A stretch of DNA of 64,000 nt from Clostridium septicum. Lineage in GTDB: Bacteria; Bacillota; Clostridia; Clostridiales; Clostridiaceae. The notes below the pieces were generated by a model, which saw only the letters and a program-made list of their open reading frames with translations, was not told the DNA's origin and made no database searches. Position numbers and translations under genes: made by a program. Shown here in pieces: positions 18,347 through 27,520 of the stretch (the first letter of the stretch is position 1; each line of letters starts with the position of its first letter). Location of the stretch: the NCBI RefSeq assembly GCF_003606265.1, contig NZ_CP023671.1:1302001-1366000 (forward strand), given 5' to 3'.

Positions 18347-19747
18347 CTATTGACATACTTTTCCTGGGTTTAATAAGTTTTTAGGATCAAATGCTTTCTT
18401 TATCCCGTCCATTATATTTATCATTTCATCACCTATCGCTTCATGTAAATATCCTTTTTTAGCAAATCCTATACCATGTTCTCCTGACACTTTTCCATTT
18501 AACTCTTTTGATCTATGGTACATAGCTTCCATAACATCATTTAATTTATCATGCCATTCTTTTTCCTTTAAGTTATCTTTTAAAATATAGACGTGAAGGT
18601 TACCATCTCCAGCATGTCCGAAACTTCTAATTCTAATACTAAATTGTTTTTCAACTTCCTTAGTAAACTTAACAAATTCTGCAACCTTATTTCTTGGTAC
18701 AACAACGTCAACTTCATCCATTTCAGTAGTTGATGCCTTAATTGCTTCTAGGAATGCACCTCTAGCTGACCAAATTGATTCTTGTCTTTCATCTGTATCT
18801 GAAATAAATACATCTAATGCACCTTCTTTTAAGCAAATGTCAGCTACCTTTTCATAATCTTTTTCTACATCTTCTTTTGAATTTCCATCAAAAGTTAATA
18901 ATAGATATGCATCTGAAGAATTATCTGGGAATTTCTTTCCTAAGAATTCTTCTGCTGATACAATTGCATCTCTTTCCATAAATTCTATAGCTGTTGGAAT
19001 AGCCTTTGATTTTATAATTTTAGGAACTGTTTCAATTGCAGTATCTAAATCTTTAAAAGGTACTAATAAACTAATAGCTTTTTTAGGTAATGGTAATAGT
19101 TTTAATATAGCTTTAGTAACTATTCCTAAAGTTCCTTCTGCTCCAACCATTAAATCTTTTAAACTATATCCTGAACTATTTTTAACTACTTTTCCACCAA
19201 AGTTCACTACATCTCCATTTGGAAGTACGACTTCAAGCCCTCTTACATAATCCCTTGTAACACCATATTTAACAGCTCTCATACCACCTGCATTAGTACT
19301 TATATTCCCACCAATAGTAGCTGTTTTTTCACCTGGATCTGGTGGGTAGAATAAGTCATGCTCCTCTACATATTTAGCAATTTCCATAAGTAGAACACCT
19401 GGCTCTAAAGTTAAAGTAAGATTTTCTTCGTCTAATTCTAAAATTTTATTCATCTTACTTAAGTCTATAATTATTCCACCATGTAGTGGTACTGCTGAAC
19501 CAACTAATCCTGTTCCTGATCCTCTTGGAGTTACTGGGATATTTTTTTCATAAGCATACTTCATAATTCTAGAAACTTCTTCTGTTTCTAAAACTTGAAC
19601 TACTATTTCAGGCATTTGTTTTATAGCTCCAAGTTCATCATGGCTATAATCTTCACTTATATCTTCACCAACTAAAACTCTTTCACTATCATTTATAATT
19701 GAATTAATGTATTCTATATCATGTTTATCAACCTTTTTGTAACTCAT
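18347..19747 (-). CDS. lctD: FAD-linked lactate/glycolate dehydrogenase subunit (GlcD/LctD type)
   Basis: A 466-aa flavoenzyme of the FAD_binding_4 / FAD-oxidase_C (GlcD) family. The PCMH-type FAD domain (about 35-215) has [20 protein letters not shown] and [18 protein letters not shown]. The C-terminal domain (about 220-465) ends with the family [13 protein letters not shown] and [17 protein letters not shown] motifs. It sits 2 bases after etfA in an operon with etfB and a lactate permease. This matches the Acetobacterium woodii Ldh-EtfAB complex, in which lactate reduces NAD+ at the expense of reduced ferredoxin (electron confurcation). A 2-hydroxyacid other than lactate is possible, but the permease argues for lactate. 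Confidence 0.88.
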   Translation of the reverse strand: MSYKKVDKHDIEYINSIINDSERVLVGEDISEDYSHDELGAIKQMPEIVVQVLETEEVSRIMKYAYEKNIPVTPRGSGTGLVGSAVPLHGGIIIDLSKMNKILELDEENLTLTLEPGVLLMEIAKYVEEHDLFYPPDPGEKTATIGGNISTNAGGMRAVKYGVTRDYVRGLEVVLPNGDVVNFGGKVVKNSSGYSLKDLMVGAEGTLGIVTKAILKLLPLPKKAISLLVPFKDLDTAIETVPKIIKSKAIPTAIEFMERDAIVSAEEFLGKKFPDNSSDAYLLLTFDGNSKEDVEKDYEKVADICLKEGALDVFISDTDERQESIWSARGAFLEAIKASTTEMDEVDVVVPRNKVAEFVKFTKEVEKQFSIRIRSFGHAGDGNLHVYILKDNLKEKEWHDKLNDVMEAMYHRSKELNGKVSGEHGIGFAKKGYLHEAIGDEMINIMDGIKKAFDPKNLLNPGKVCQ

Positions 19748-19749
19748 AA

Positions 19750-20940
19750 CTATTCTCCCCTCTCCATTTTGATTTTTTCAATCAATTGTGGCACTACTTC
19801 ATATATATCTCCAATTACGCCATAGTGAGCAGCTTCAAATATAGGTGCCTTTTCATCCTTATTTATTGCAAAAATATAATCTGAATTATTCATACCTGCT
19901 GTAAATTGTACAGCACCTGATACACCACAGGCTATTATTAACTTAGGTCTTACTGTTCTACCACTTAAGCCAACTTGTTTCTTCGCATCAAACCATCCAG
20001 ATTCTATTAAAGGTCTTGTACAAGCTACTTCCCCACCTAAAAGATCTGCTAATTCTTCTATCATCTTAAGGTCTTTTTCACTCTTAACTCCTCTTCCTGC
20101 AACAACAATTACTTCTGCTTCTGAAATACTGTGTTCTTTTTCTTTCTTTGTAACCTTTTTAACTTCTATATTAGAATTTAATTTTGAATCATCTACATTG
20201 CAAATAGTTACTTTTCCTCTAATTTCATCTTCTCTTTCTGGTGCAGACATAACTTTGTATCTTACTGTCGCCATTTGAGGTCTTGAATTTGGAGTAACTA
20301 TTTGAGCCATTATATTACCACCAAATGCTGGTCTTATTTGAACTAAGTCTGTGTTTTCTTTAATATCTAAAATTGTACAGTCAGCTGTTAAACCTGTCCT
20401 AAATCTTGCTGCTACTCTTGGAGCAAGTGATCTACCAACTGTTGTAGCACCTACAAGAATAGATGATGGCTTAACACTATTTATAAATTCTGCAAACGCT
20501 ACAGTATATGGTTCAATTGTAAAATACTTCAATTGCGGCTTATCATAAACAAAAACTTCATCTACTCCATAATGAAGTAATTCTTCTGCCTTATGTTTTA
20601 TATTTGTACCAATAAATACACAATAAACCTTATGATTTATTTTTTTAGCTAATTCTCTAGCCTTTCCTATAAGTTCAAAAGTAACTGGATGAATTTCTCC
20701 ATCTACATGATCTACATAAACTGCAATACCATTCCATTTACTCTTATCTATTTTCTTAACTTCTTCTTCTACGTATTCTACAGCTCCTTTAGGACCTTTT
20801 CTTACACATAACTTACACATTTTACAACTTGCATTTATTTCTAATTTACCATTATTATTTTCTAATGCCCCAAATGGACATATTTTTATTAATTCGTTTA
20901 TATCTCCTACCTTATCTTGATTTATAACAAGCTTTGCCAT
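19750..20940 (-). CDS. etfA: Electron transfer flavoprotein alpha subunit with N-terminal [4Fe-4S] domain
   Basis: A 396-aa protein: an EtfA core (about 70-390) with an N-terminal ferredoxin-like extension. In the extension C21-P and C39-x2-C42-x2-C45 are present, while the position of the fourth Cys in CxxCxxCxxxCP is Gly49 before P50. That pattern fits one [4Fe-4S] cluster bound by C39, C42, C45 and C21. The same extension occurs in LctC of the confurcating lactate dehydrogenase. The FAD-binding C-terminal half shows [19 protein letters not shown] and [18 protein letters not shown]. It lies 12 bases after etfB and 2 bases before the dehydrogenase. Confidence 0.93.
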   Translation of the reverse strand: MAKLVINQDKVGDINELIKICPFGALENNNGKLEINASCKMCKLCVRKGPKGAVEYVEEEVKKIDKSKWNGIAVYVDHVDGEIHPVTFELIGKARELAKKINHKVYCVFIGTNIKHKAEELLHYGVDEVFVYDKPQLKYFTIEPYTVAFAEFINSVKPSSILVGATTVGRSLAPRVAARFRTGLTADCTILDIKENTDLVQIRPAFGGNIMAQIVTPNSRPQMATVRYKVMSAPEREDEIRGKVTICNVDDSKLNSNIEVKKVTKKEKEHSISEAEVIVVAGRGVKSEKDLKMIEELADLLGGEVACTRPLIESGWFDAKKQVGLSGRTVRPKLIIACGVSGAVQFTAGMNNSDYIFAINKDEKAPIFEAAHYGVIGDIYEVVPQLIEKIKMERGE

Positions 20941-20952
20941 TACGTATCCCCC

Positions 20953-21741
20953 CTAAATGAATTTTAACTCTTTTAACTTAGATGACATTTTTTCAGTTAA
21001 TTCTTCTGATTGACCATTCCACATTTCATGTGCATCATTTGATGCTGGTGGGAATATTCTTTCAACTTGAGTAGGTGATCCATTTAGACCATATTTCTTC
21101 TCATCCTTATCTTCGAAATCTTTCAATGCAATCATATCTATCTTTCTTCCCTTAGTTTCTAACATTCTCTTATAAGAAGGAAGTCTTGGTTGAAAAATAT
21201 CTTTTTCAACTGTTATTAAACAAGGAAATTTAACTTCTGAAACCTCTACAGTATCTGGCATATCCATTTCTACTGTAATTGACTTTTCATTAAGTCCTAA
21301 AATTTGTCTAACATTTGCTACATGTGGAATACCTAGATACTCTGCCATTTCTGGTCCAACTTGTGCTGTATCTCCATCTGTTGTTTGTTTTCCACAAATT
21401 ATAAGATCCATATCTCCTACTTTTCTTACACCTTGTGATAATGTATATGAAGTTGCAAGAACATCTGCTCCTGCAAATTTTCTATCTGATACTAAAGTTC
21501 CCTCATCTGCTCCCATTGCGAAAGCCTCTTTTATAACATCCATAGCTTGTGGTGGTCCCATACTAATTACTTTTATAGTCCCCCCAACTTTATTCTTTAT
21601 TTGTAGAGCTGTTTCTAGAGCATATAAATCATATGGATTCATTTTTGAATCTATACCATCTCTTTTTAATACTCCTGTTTTTTCATCTACTTCTACTTTT
21701 GAAGTCCCTGGAACTTGTTTAATACAAACTACTATATTCAT
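20953..21741 (-). CDS. etfB: Electron transfer flavoprotein beta subunit
   Basis: A 262-aa EtfB of normal length. It begins [19 protein letters not shown] and contains the family signatures [31 protein letters not shown] and [21 protein letters not shown]. It pairs with EtfA and binds FAD or AMP in the bifurcating/confurcating class. It lies between the permease (29-base gap) and etfA. Confidence 0.94.
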   Translation of the reverse strand: MNIVVCIKQVPGTSKVEVDEKTGVLKRDGIDSKMNPYDLYALETALQIKNKVGGTIKVISMGPPQAMDVIKEAFAMGADEGTLVSDRKFAGADVLATSYTLSQGVRKVGDMDLIICGKQTTDGDTAQVGPEMAEYLGIPHVANVRQILGLNEKSITVEMDMPDTVEVSEVKFPCLITVEKDIFQPRLPSYKRMLETKGRKIDMIALKDFEDKDEKKYGLNGSPTQVERIFPPASNDAHEMWNGQSEELTEKMSSKLKELKFI

Positions 21742-21770
21742 TACAGTTCTCCTCCATTCTACCCATTTTT

Positions 21771-23300
21771 TTAAAATATTACTGCACCAAAGAATGTAAT
21801 TATTCCTTGTATGATTACATAAGCTAAGAAAAATTTAAGTGTTGAGTTTAAAATTTTCCCTTCTTCTCCTGCAATTCCTGTAGCTGCTGTAGCTACTGCT
21901 ATACTTTGTGGTGATATTATTTTCCCAGCTGTTGCACCTGCTGTATTAGCTGCTGCTAACCAACATGGATCAATTGCTAAAGATTTTGCCGCTTCAACTT
22001 GAAGTCCCCCAAATAGAACATTAGATGAAGTTGCACTACCTGTTATAAATGTTCCCAAAGCACCTATTAATGGAGCAATTACAGGATAAAACCTACCTGT
22101 AATCATAACTAAAATTACAGCTATAGATTTAATCATTCCACTATATCCCATCACCTTTGCTAAGGCTATTATTGATAAGATTGTTATACCTGATTTACTC
22201 ATTTGTTTTACTGTTCTTCCCAATACACCTAACATTTCTTTAAAGTTAGCACCTTGAATTGCTCCACCTATAAAACCTGATATTAAAATCAAAACTCCTG
22301 GTGTTCCAATCCATGTAAATGTATAAGGTATAGAATCTTGTCCTTGGTAAATGTGCACTGAAGTTTTAATTGAAGATAAAGCTGCGTTTATACTTGGGAA
22401 TAAAGGACTTGATAAAAGTATTAAAACTAATATCAATATAAATGGTGACCATGCAATAACTCCACTTTTAAAAGAAACCCTTTCATCAATGTTTTTAGCT
22501 TGCTTATCTTTATGGAAAGTTTTAGCCATCCATATAGTTACAGCTAATGATGCTACCGATCCTAAAACTGCTGGAAGTTCTGCACCTAAATATTTAGCAA
22601 ATATAGCTTGCGGAATTGCAAAGGCTATTCCTGAAACTAAAGTTATTCCAAGCACTCCCTTTACTGATTTAAAGCTTTTACCTGTTATCATAACTAATGC
22701 CATAGGTATGAATACAACAAATAAAAATAACTGTATTGAAACATCATTACTAAGTTGTGTTGGTGTTAAATTAGCAAGCTCAGATAATGTATTTATAGGT
22801 AAACCTATTGCTCCAAAAGCTGTTGGAGTTGTATTTGCAACTAAGCAAATAATTGCTGCAAATATAGGATCAAATCCTAATACAATTAATATACTAGCTG
22901 GTATAGCAACTGCTGTACCAAAACCAGCAACTGATTCAAGAAAGCCACCAAAGCCCCAGGCTAATATTAATACTAAAATACGCTTGTCTGTTGTTACACT
23001 TGTTAGTATTTTCTTTATAGTTTCCATACCCTTAGTATGAACTGATAAGTTGTAAGTAAATACTGCTGCTATAATTACAAGCATTATAGGCCATAAAGCA
23101 AGTACTATACCTTCTAATGCAGCTGATAAAGATACACCTAAAGGCATTTTCCAACCTATTATTGATAAAACTATAGTTAGAACTAAAGCTATAGGACAAA
23201 TCTTGTGACCTGGTATTTTAAAAACTCCAAGGGACACAATTAGTAGTACTATCGGTAACAAAGCAATAAAAAACATTAAATATTCGTTCATTCCCTTCAC
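21771..23300 (-). CDS. lldP: L-lactate permease (LctP/LldP family)
   Basis: A 509-aa polytopic membrane protein with about 12-14 helices. LctP family motifs are visible: [23 protein letters not shown] split over about 50-70, [21 protein letters not shown] (about 115-135), and [17 protein letters not shown] with [15 protein letters not shown] near the C-terminus. It is a lactate:H+ symporter. It is the first gene of the permease-etfB-etfA-dehydrogenase operon, with a strong GGGGTGAAGG ribosome site. The leader contains a FadR-type operator and a hairpin. Confidence 0.93.
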   Translation of the reverse strand: MKGMNEYLMFFIALLPIVLLIVSLGVFKIPGHKICPIALVLTIVLSIIGWKMPLGVSLSAALEGIVLALWPIMLVIIAAVFTYNLSVHTKGMETIKKILTSVTTDKRILVLILAWGFGGFLESVAGFGTAVAIPASILIVLGFDPIFAAIICLVANTTPTAFGAIGLPINTLSELANLTPTQLSNDVSIQLFLFVVFIPMALVMITGKSFKSVKGVLGITLVSGIAFAIPQAIFAKYLGAELPAVLGSVASLAVTIWMAKTFHKDKQAKNIDERVSFKSGVIAWSPFILILVLILLSSPLFPSINAALSSIKTSVHIYQGQDSIPYTFTWIGTPGVLILISGFIGGAIQGANFKEMLGVLGRTVKQMSKSGITILSIIALAKVMGYSGMIKSIAVILVMITGRFYPVIAPLIGALGTFITGSATSSNVLFGGLQVEAAKSLAIDPCWLAAANTAGATAGKIISPQSIAVATAATGIAGEEGKILNSTLKFFLAYVIIQGIITFFGAVIF

Positions 23301-23455
23301 CCCTCTTTGAATATGGATATACGCTTAAAATCTCAGCTCACACCAATACCAAAAGAAAGTAAAAATTTATTAACAAAAATTTATAAAGTTTAAGTTTTAT
23401 TAATAAATCTGCGAATAAAACTTCATAAATTGGACCATACTTTACATTGGTAAAA

Positions 23456-23466
23456 TGGTATGACCA
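23456..23466. promoter_or_regulatory. FadR/LldR-type operator upstream of lldP
   Basis: TGGTATGACCA matches the TGGTNNNACCA core recognised by FadR-subfamily GntR regulators and lies about 155 bases before lldP. The flanks extend the symmetry (AATTGG arms, ATTGGT at 23446 and ACCAAT at 23463). The GntR gene next door has the matching helix-turn-helix, so local repression relieved by lactate is the natural reading (inference). Confidence 0.6.
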
Positions 23467-23556
23467 ATTTCTGACTACTATTATATACCACATTTCCTAT
23501 ATTTTCTATAATTGTTATTTACTTAACATTCATAACATTAAAATAATCATAAAAAA

Positions 23557-23579
23557 AATATAGACATATAGCCTATATT
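23557..23579 (-). terminator. Probable terminator of the GntR gene
   Basis: AATATAG/CTATATT arms around a 9-base loop, followed on the minus strand by eight consecutive T. It lies about 100 bases past the GntR stop. Confidence 0.55.
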
Positions 23580-23680
23580 CCTATTTTGAAAATTTTTATA
23601 TTTTTTGATTTTTTTACTTATTCTTGAAGTCTTTGTTATTTATTTAACTTTTTATTATGTAACCTAAATTTATACTTAAA

Positions 23681-24370
23681 TTATTCTATGTATCTTTTAA
23701 TCAATTCAAAATGATCCTTCATAATTGCATGAGCACTTACTTCATTTCTATCTCTTATTGCTTCATATAACTTTTCATGTAATGATAGAAGATCCCATTT
23801 GTTTTCAGCATCTGATAATATATTTTTTCTTGAAACCTTTATAAATTTATCTATTAATTGAGATAAAACTTCTAAAACATCTATTATCAATTTATTTCCT
23901 GATGCTGCTGCAATAGTATAGTGAAATTCTTTATCTAGAACTACATTGTTATCTTCATCTACATTTTCTTTTAATTCATCTAAAATATTTTTTATCTTTT
24001 CTAAATGTTCATCTGATCTTTTTCTAGTTGCTAATATTACAGTTTCTAGCTCTATAACTTCTCTTAGTTCATATATATCAAGGGGATTACTTTCTTGCAA
24101 CATAAACATTATTGCTAGTGGTTCTGATAATAATCCTCCAAAGTTTTCTTTTATATAATTTCCTGCTCCCTGTCTACTTTCAATAAGTCCAACAACTTCT
24201 AAAGCTCTTAAGGCTTCTCTTACTGATGCCCTACTTACGCCAAGATCTTCTGCCATAACTCTTTCTGTTGGCAACTTATCTCCCTTTTTAAGAGTTCCAT
24301 CTTCTACCATTGCTTTTATCTGATCAACAATTTGTTCATAAACTTTAGTATTTTTAACTTGATTAAACAT
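23681..24370 (-). CDS. GntR family (FadR/LldR subfamily) regulator
   Basis: A 229-aa regulator. The N-terminal winged helix (about 10-75) has GDKLPTERVMAEDLGVSR and ASVREALRALEVVGLIESR; the C-terminal FCD all-helical effector domain (about 90-225) has ELREVIELE and LDKEFHYTIAAASGN, with His residues placed for a metal or ligand site. It is encoded just upstream of lldP-etfBA-lctD on the same strand, with a FadR-type operator between. It most likely controls that operon in response to lactate. Confidence 0.88.
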   Translation of the reverse strand: MFNQVKNTKVYEQIVDQIKAMVEDGTLKKGDKLPTERVMAEDLGVSRASVREALRALEVVGLIESRQGAGNYIKENFGGLLSEPLAIMFMLQESNPLDIYELREVIELETVILATRKRSDEHLEKIKNILDELKENVDEDNNVVLDKEFHYTIAAASGNKLIIDVLEVLSQLIDKFIKVSRKNILSDAENKWDLLSLHEKLYEAIRDRNEVSAHAIMKDHFELIKRYIE

Positions 24371-24467
24371 TAAAATACCCCCATACCCAAATTAATTATC
24401 TTATATATTTTATATATTACCACGAAAATATTTTTATAAAAAGAAAAAGTAATATGTTTTTTCTCAA

Positions 24468-24496
24468 TTGACTCTACTTATATAAAAATATAATAT
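24468..24496 (+). promoter_or_regulatory. Putative promoter of the dockerin-protease cluster
   Basis: TTGACT (24468-24473), a 17-base spacer, then TAATAT (24491-24496), pointing toward the relict ORF and the four protease genes. It is about 375 bases before the first protease, so a second promoter nearer the gene is possible. Confidence 0.45.
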
Positions 24497-24583
24497 TTTA
24501 TCATCTCTACTTATTATTAAATATAGTAATATTATAAATTTATTTTAAAAATTATAAATAATTTACTCGAAATAGGTTGATAA

Positions 24584-24688
24584 ATGTTGAAAAAAAATAA
24601 AATAATTGGTATAATTTTACTAGTTAGTATATTAGTACTAAGTTTTAACTACCGGTATAGATTAAACTTCATTAAAATATTATTCTAA
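24584..24688 (+). pseudogene. Relict signal-peptide ORF of a fifth protease copy
   Basis: A 34-codon ORF whose first about 20 residues (MLKKNKIIGIILLVSILVLS) closely match the signal peptides of the four proteases downstream (MIKKNKIISAILLSSILSLN in copy 2), with similar DNA over about 65 bases. It then stops without any dockerin or protease domain. The ribosome site is weak (AGG). Best read as the truncated 5' end of a lost copy, though a short leader peptide cannot be excluded. Confidence 0.5.
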
Positions 24689-24871
24689 ATTTTTCTATAA
24701 TTTATTTAGCCAAGATAACTTAATAGGTATATCTATTTTAATAAAATTTGAGGTGCTTAATGCTAGAATTTTATAATAGTTAAAAGAAAAAATTTTAATT
24801 ATAAATAAATATTAATTTAAAATATTATTTGTATAAGATTATATAAACAATTATTAGAAAGGGGGAACCGA

Positions 24872-26134
24872 ATGATAAAAAAAACTAAAATAATTAGTGC
24901 AATTTTACTTGCAGGTATCTTGTCACTAATCATTCCAAAAACTTTAACTACTTACGCAGATTCATCTGCACTAAACTACGACTTTAAATATGATCTTAAC
25001 AATGATTCTATTATCAACGAGCTTGATATTGATGAAATTTCTAAACATTATAATAACCAAAAAGATTCTGCTGATTGGACTGAAAAATTTGATTTTAATA
25101 ATGATGGAATCATTGATATATTTGATATCATTAAAATTTCAAAATGTAATGGTATAAAAAAACCTGAAAAAAAATTATCTAAAAATGCTTTAGAACTTCA
25201 AAATCTACTAGCTGCTAATAAAAATATAACTACTACTGAAGATGCAGCTGGTAAAAAAATTTACAATGTATGGGTAAAAGGAATTACCCCTCCAACCGAA
25301 GATGATTTTACTAATCTTGATTTAGGAAGTAATTATACTCTGAAAGTTGCTCCATGGAAACCTGGACAAGGTTGGTATGATATAAATAAAACTAAAAATG
25401 GATCTGGTGATGATTTTTTATGTAGTGGAGCTGTGGCTGCTAATATGTTGCACTGGTGGTTAGACCAAAACAAAGAGTATGTAGATAGATATTTAGCTCA
25501 AAATCCAGAAAACGGGAAAAATTTAAATAAAACCCTTGATATTCGTACATCATCAACCTTCCACGATCAAAAAAATAGTGATATTTTTAATTTAATAAAG
25601 AATTGTTTCCGTAACAAATCTTTATGGGCTAATAGCACATTAGTATGGTACATAAATGGATTTAGTATGGATTTTCCAATAGGCCCACAATATACTTCAC
25701 CACATTTTGATGCTAGAGTAGGATTTCTTAGAGATATATTTAAAGAAAGAGGACTAACTGATGTATCTTATATAGGATCATATGATTTGTTTAATATTAG
25801 ACTTTTAGAGTGGCTACAAGAAGATAAGGCACTAGGAATTGTTCACAGAACTCTAGCTAGTTATGATCATATTATTACCCTTTGGGGAGCTAGCTTTGAT
25901 GAAAATGGAAATATTATTGGAATCTATGTAACAGATTCTGATGATGAAAATTATGAAATATCAAATAATGTTCTTTATGGAATGAAATATTTTAGAATTA
26001 TTAAAGATTCTAACGGAGTAGCTAGAATGACTACATATACTGGGAAAGATAATAATATTGGTGCTAAACTTGTAGATTTATATTCTTTAAGTTTAGAAAA
26101 AGACCAATGGGAAAAATACTTTAATGAAAAGTAA
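24872..26134 (+). CDS. Secreted dockerin-bearing IdeS/Mac-like cysteine protease, copy 1
   Basis: A 420-aa exported protein. Signal peptide about 1-29 (cleavage near TTYAD). Type I dockerin about 37-92, with Ca loops starting D41-L-N43-N-D45 and D74-F-N76-N-D78-G. Linker about 93-130. A peptidase C66 (IdeS) domain about 132-418, starting VWVKGITPP as in Streptococcus pyogenes IdeS (VWTKGVTPP). The equivalents of IdeS K84, C94, H262, D284 and D286 are K173, C184 (FLCSGAVAANMLHWW), H333 (DHIITLWGASFD), D355 and D357 (YVTDSD). IdeS cleaves the IgG hinge; the substrate here is unproven. The dockerin implies docking to a cohesin protein outside the cell. Start supported by AGGGGGA 7 bases upstream. 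Confidence 0.9.
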   Translation: MIKKTKIISAILLAGILSLIIPKTLTTYADSSALNYDFKYDLNNDSIINELDIDEISKHYNNQKDSADWTEKFDFNNDGIIDIFDIIKISKCNGIKKPEKKLSKNALELQNLLAANKNITTTEDAAGKKIYNVWVKGITPPTEDDFTNLDLGSNYTLKVAPWKPGQGWYDINKTKNGSGDDFLCSGAVAANMLHWWLDQNKEYVDRYLAQNPENGKNLNKTLDIRTSSTFHDQKNSDIFNLIKNCFRNKSLWANSTLVWYINGFSMDFPIGPQYTSPHFDARVGFLRDIFKERGLTDVSYIGSYDLFNIRLLEWLQEDKALGIVHRTLASYDHIITLWGASFDENGNIIGIYVTDSDDENYEISNNVLYGMKYFRIIKDSNGVARMTTYTGKDNNIGAKLVDLYSLSLEKDQWEKYFNEK

Positions 26135-26231
26135 ATATTAATTTTACATAGAATTTATATCAGCTTATATAAGTAAGTGAATTATCTACACTGATATGAT
26201 TTAATTAATAAAACACATATATAAATACGTG
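26132..26231. repeat. Intergenic repeat after protease copy 1
   Basis: About 100 bases after the copy 1 stop are nearly the same as the bases after the copy 3 stop (28808-28923). Both start TAAATATTAATTTTACATAG and share AATTAATAAAACACATATAT. The left hairpin arm (26156-26172) is kept, but its partner arm is degenerate here. Confidence 0.75.
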
Positions 26232-26250
26232 CTAAAAAGGGGGTAACCGA

Positions 26251-27507
26251 ATGATAAAAAAAAATAAAATAATTAGTGCGATTTTACTTTCAAGTATATT
26301 GTCACTAAACTTTTCAAAAACTTTAACTACTTATGCAGATTTAACTACATTAAACTATGATTCCAAATATGATCTTAACAATGATTCTATTATCAACGAG
26401 CTTGATATTGATGAAATTTCTAAACATTATAACAATCAAAAAGATTCTGCTGATTGGGCTGAAGAATTCGATTTTAATAATGATGGAATCATCGATATAT
26501 TTGATATCATTAAAATTTCAAAACGTAATGGTATAAAAAAACCAGAAAAAAATTTATCTAAAAATGCTTTAGAACTTCAAAACCTACTAGCTGCTAATAA
26601 AAATGTAACTACTACTGAAGATGAAGCTGGTAAAACAATATATAATGTCTGGGTAAAAGGAATTACTCCTCCAACTGAAAGTGACTTTACTACTCTTAAT
26701 TTAGGAGCTAACTATAGCATAAATGTTGCTCCATGGAAACCTGGACAAGGTTGGTATGATATCAATAAAGTAAGAGGTGAATCAGGAGATAACCTTTTTT
26801 GTAGTGGAGCTGTTGCTACCAATATGCTACATTGGTGGTTAGACCAAAATAAAGAGTATATAGATAGATATCTAGCTCAAAATCCAGAAAACGGTAAAAA
26901 TTTAGATAAATCCCTTGATATTCGTACATCATCAACCTTCCACGATCAAAAAAATAGTGATATTTTTAATCTAGTAAAGAAGTATTTCCGTAACAATGTA
27001 CTATCTAGTGTTAAAACATTATTATGGTATATAAATGGATCTAGTATAGGCTTGCCAACTTCTCCATATATTGATACTAGAGCAGGATTTATTAGTGGGA
27101 TATTTAAACAAGAAGATTTAATTGATGTATGTTATATAGGACCGTACGACCTATTGAACATTAGACTTTTAGAGTGGTTACAAGAGGATAAGGTGTTAGG
27201 AATTTCTTATGAAAATGCAGGTGTCAATTATAATCACATTATTACACTTTGGGGAGCTAACTTTGATGAAGCTGGAAATCTTCTTGGAATCTATGTAACT
27301 GATTCTGATGATGAAAAATCTAAAATATCAAAGGATGTTCTTTATGGAATGAAATATTATAGAACCGTTAAAGATCCTAATGGAAGAGCTAGAATAACTA
27401 CTTATAATGGAAAAGAAAATAATAGGGGCGCAAAACTTTCAGTTTTATATTCTTTCAATTTAGGAAAAGACCAATGGGAAGAATACTTTAATAAAGATAA
27501 TAATTAA
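26251..27507 (+). CDS. Secreted dockerin-bearing IdeS/Mac-like cysteine protease, copy 2
   Basis: A 418-aa protein with the architecture of copy 1: signal peptide about 1-29, dockerin about 37-92, C66 domain about 132-416. Active-site equivalents are K173, C184 (LFCSGAVATNMLHWW), H329 (NHIITLWGANFD), D351 and D353. The region before the His is shorter than in copies 1 and 4 (SPYIDTRAGF replaces the longer PQY...PHFDAR segment), and GISY replaces the IdeS-like GLSH. The signal peptide and dockerin DNA are almost identical to copy 3, while the catalytic domains differ clearly. Copy 3 starts 13 bases after the stop, so the two are co-transcribed. Confidence 0.9.
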   Translation: MIKKNKIISAILLSSILSLNFSKTLTTYADLTTLNYDSKYDLNNDSIINELDIDEISKHYNNQKDSADWAEEFDFNNDGIIDIFDIIKISKRNGIKKPEKNLSKNALELQNLLAANKNVTTTEDEAGKTIYNVWVKGITPPTESDFTTLNLGANYSINVAPWKPGQGWYDINKVRGESGDNLFCSGAVATNMLHWWLDQNKEYIDRYLAQNPENGKNLDKSLDIRTSSTFHDQKNSDIFNLVKKYFRNNVLSSVKTLLWYINGSSIGLPTSPYIDTRAGFISGIFKQEDLIDVCYIGPYDLLNIRLLEWLQEDKVLGISYENAGVNYNHIITLWGANFDEAGNLLGIYVTDSDDEKSKISKDVLYGMKYYRTVKDPNGRARITTYNGKENNRGAKLSVLYSFNLGKDQWEEYFNKDNN

Positions 27508-27520
27508 ATGGGGTGAATAA

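Larger units (their letters stand above)
23301..23680 (-). other. Leader and control region of the lactate operon
   Basis: About 380 bases between lldP and its GntR regulator, both on the minus strand. It holds the operator at 23456-23466. It also holds a hairpin with perfect 9-base arms in the lldP leader (AAGTTTTAT/ATAAAACTT, 23392-23400 with 23415-23423) and the GntR terminator at 23557-23579. A possible promoter on the minus strand is TTGGTC-N17-TAAAGT overlapping the operator. Confidence 0.5.
24371..24871 (+). other. Intergenic region between GntR and the protease cluster
   Basis: About 500 AT-rich bases. It contains a promoter-like pair on the plus strand (24468-24496) and a 34-codon relict ORF (24584-24688). 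The GGGGG ribosome site of the first protease gene is at its right end. Nothing else was recognised. Confidence 0.55.

Noticed and set aside
22351..23040. 229-codon open frame on the plus strand inside the lactate permease
   Set aside because: Antisense to well-conserved permease motifs, with no ribosome site or promoter.
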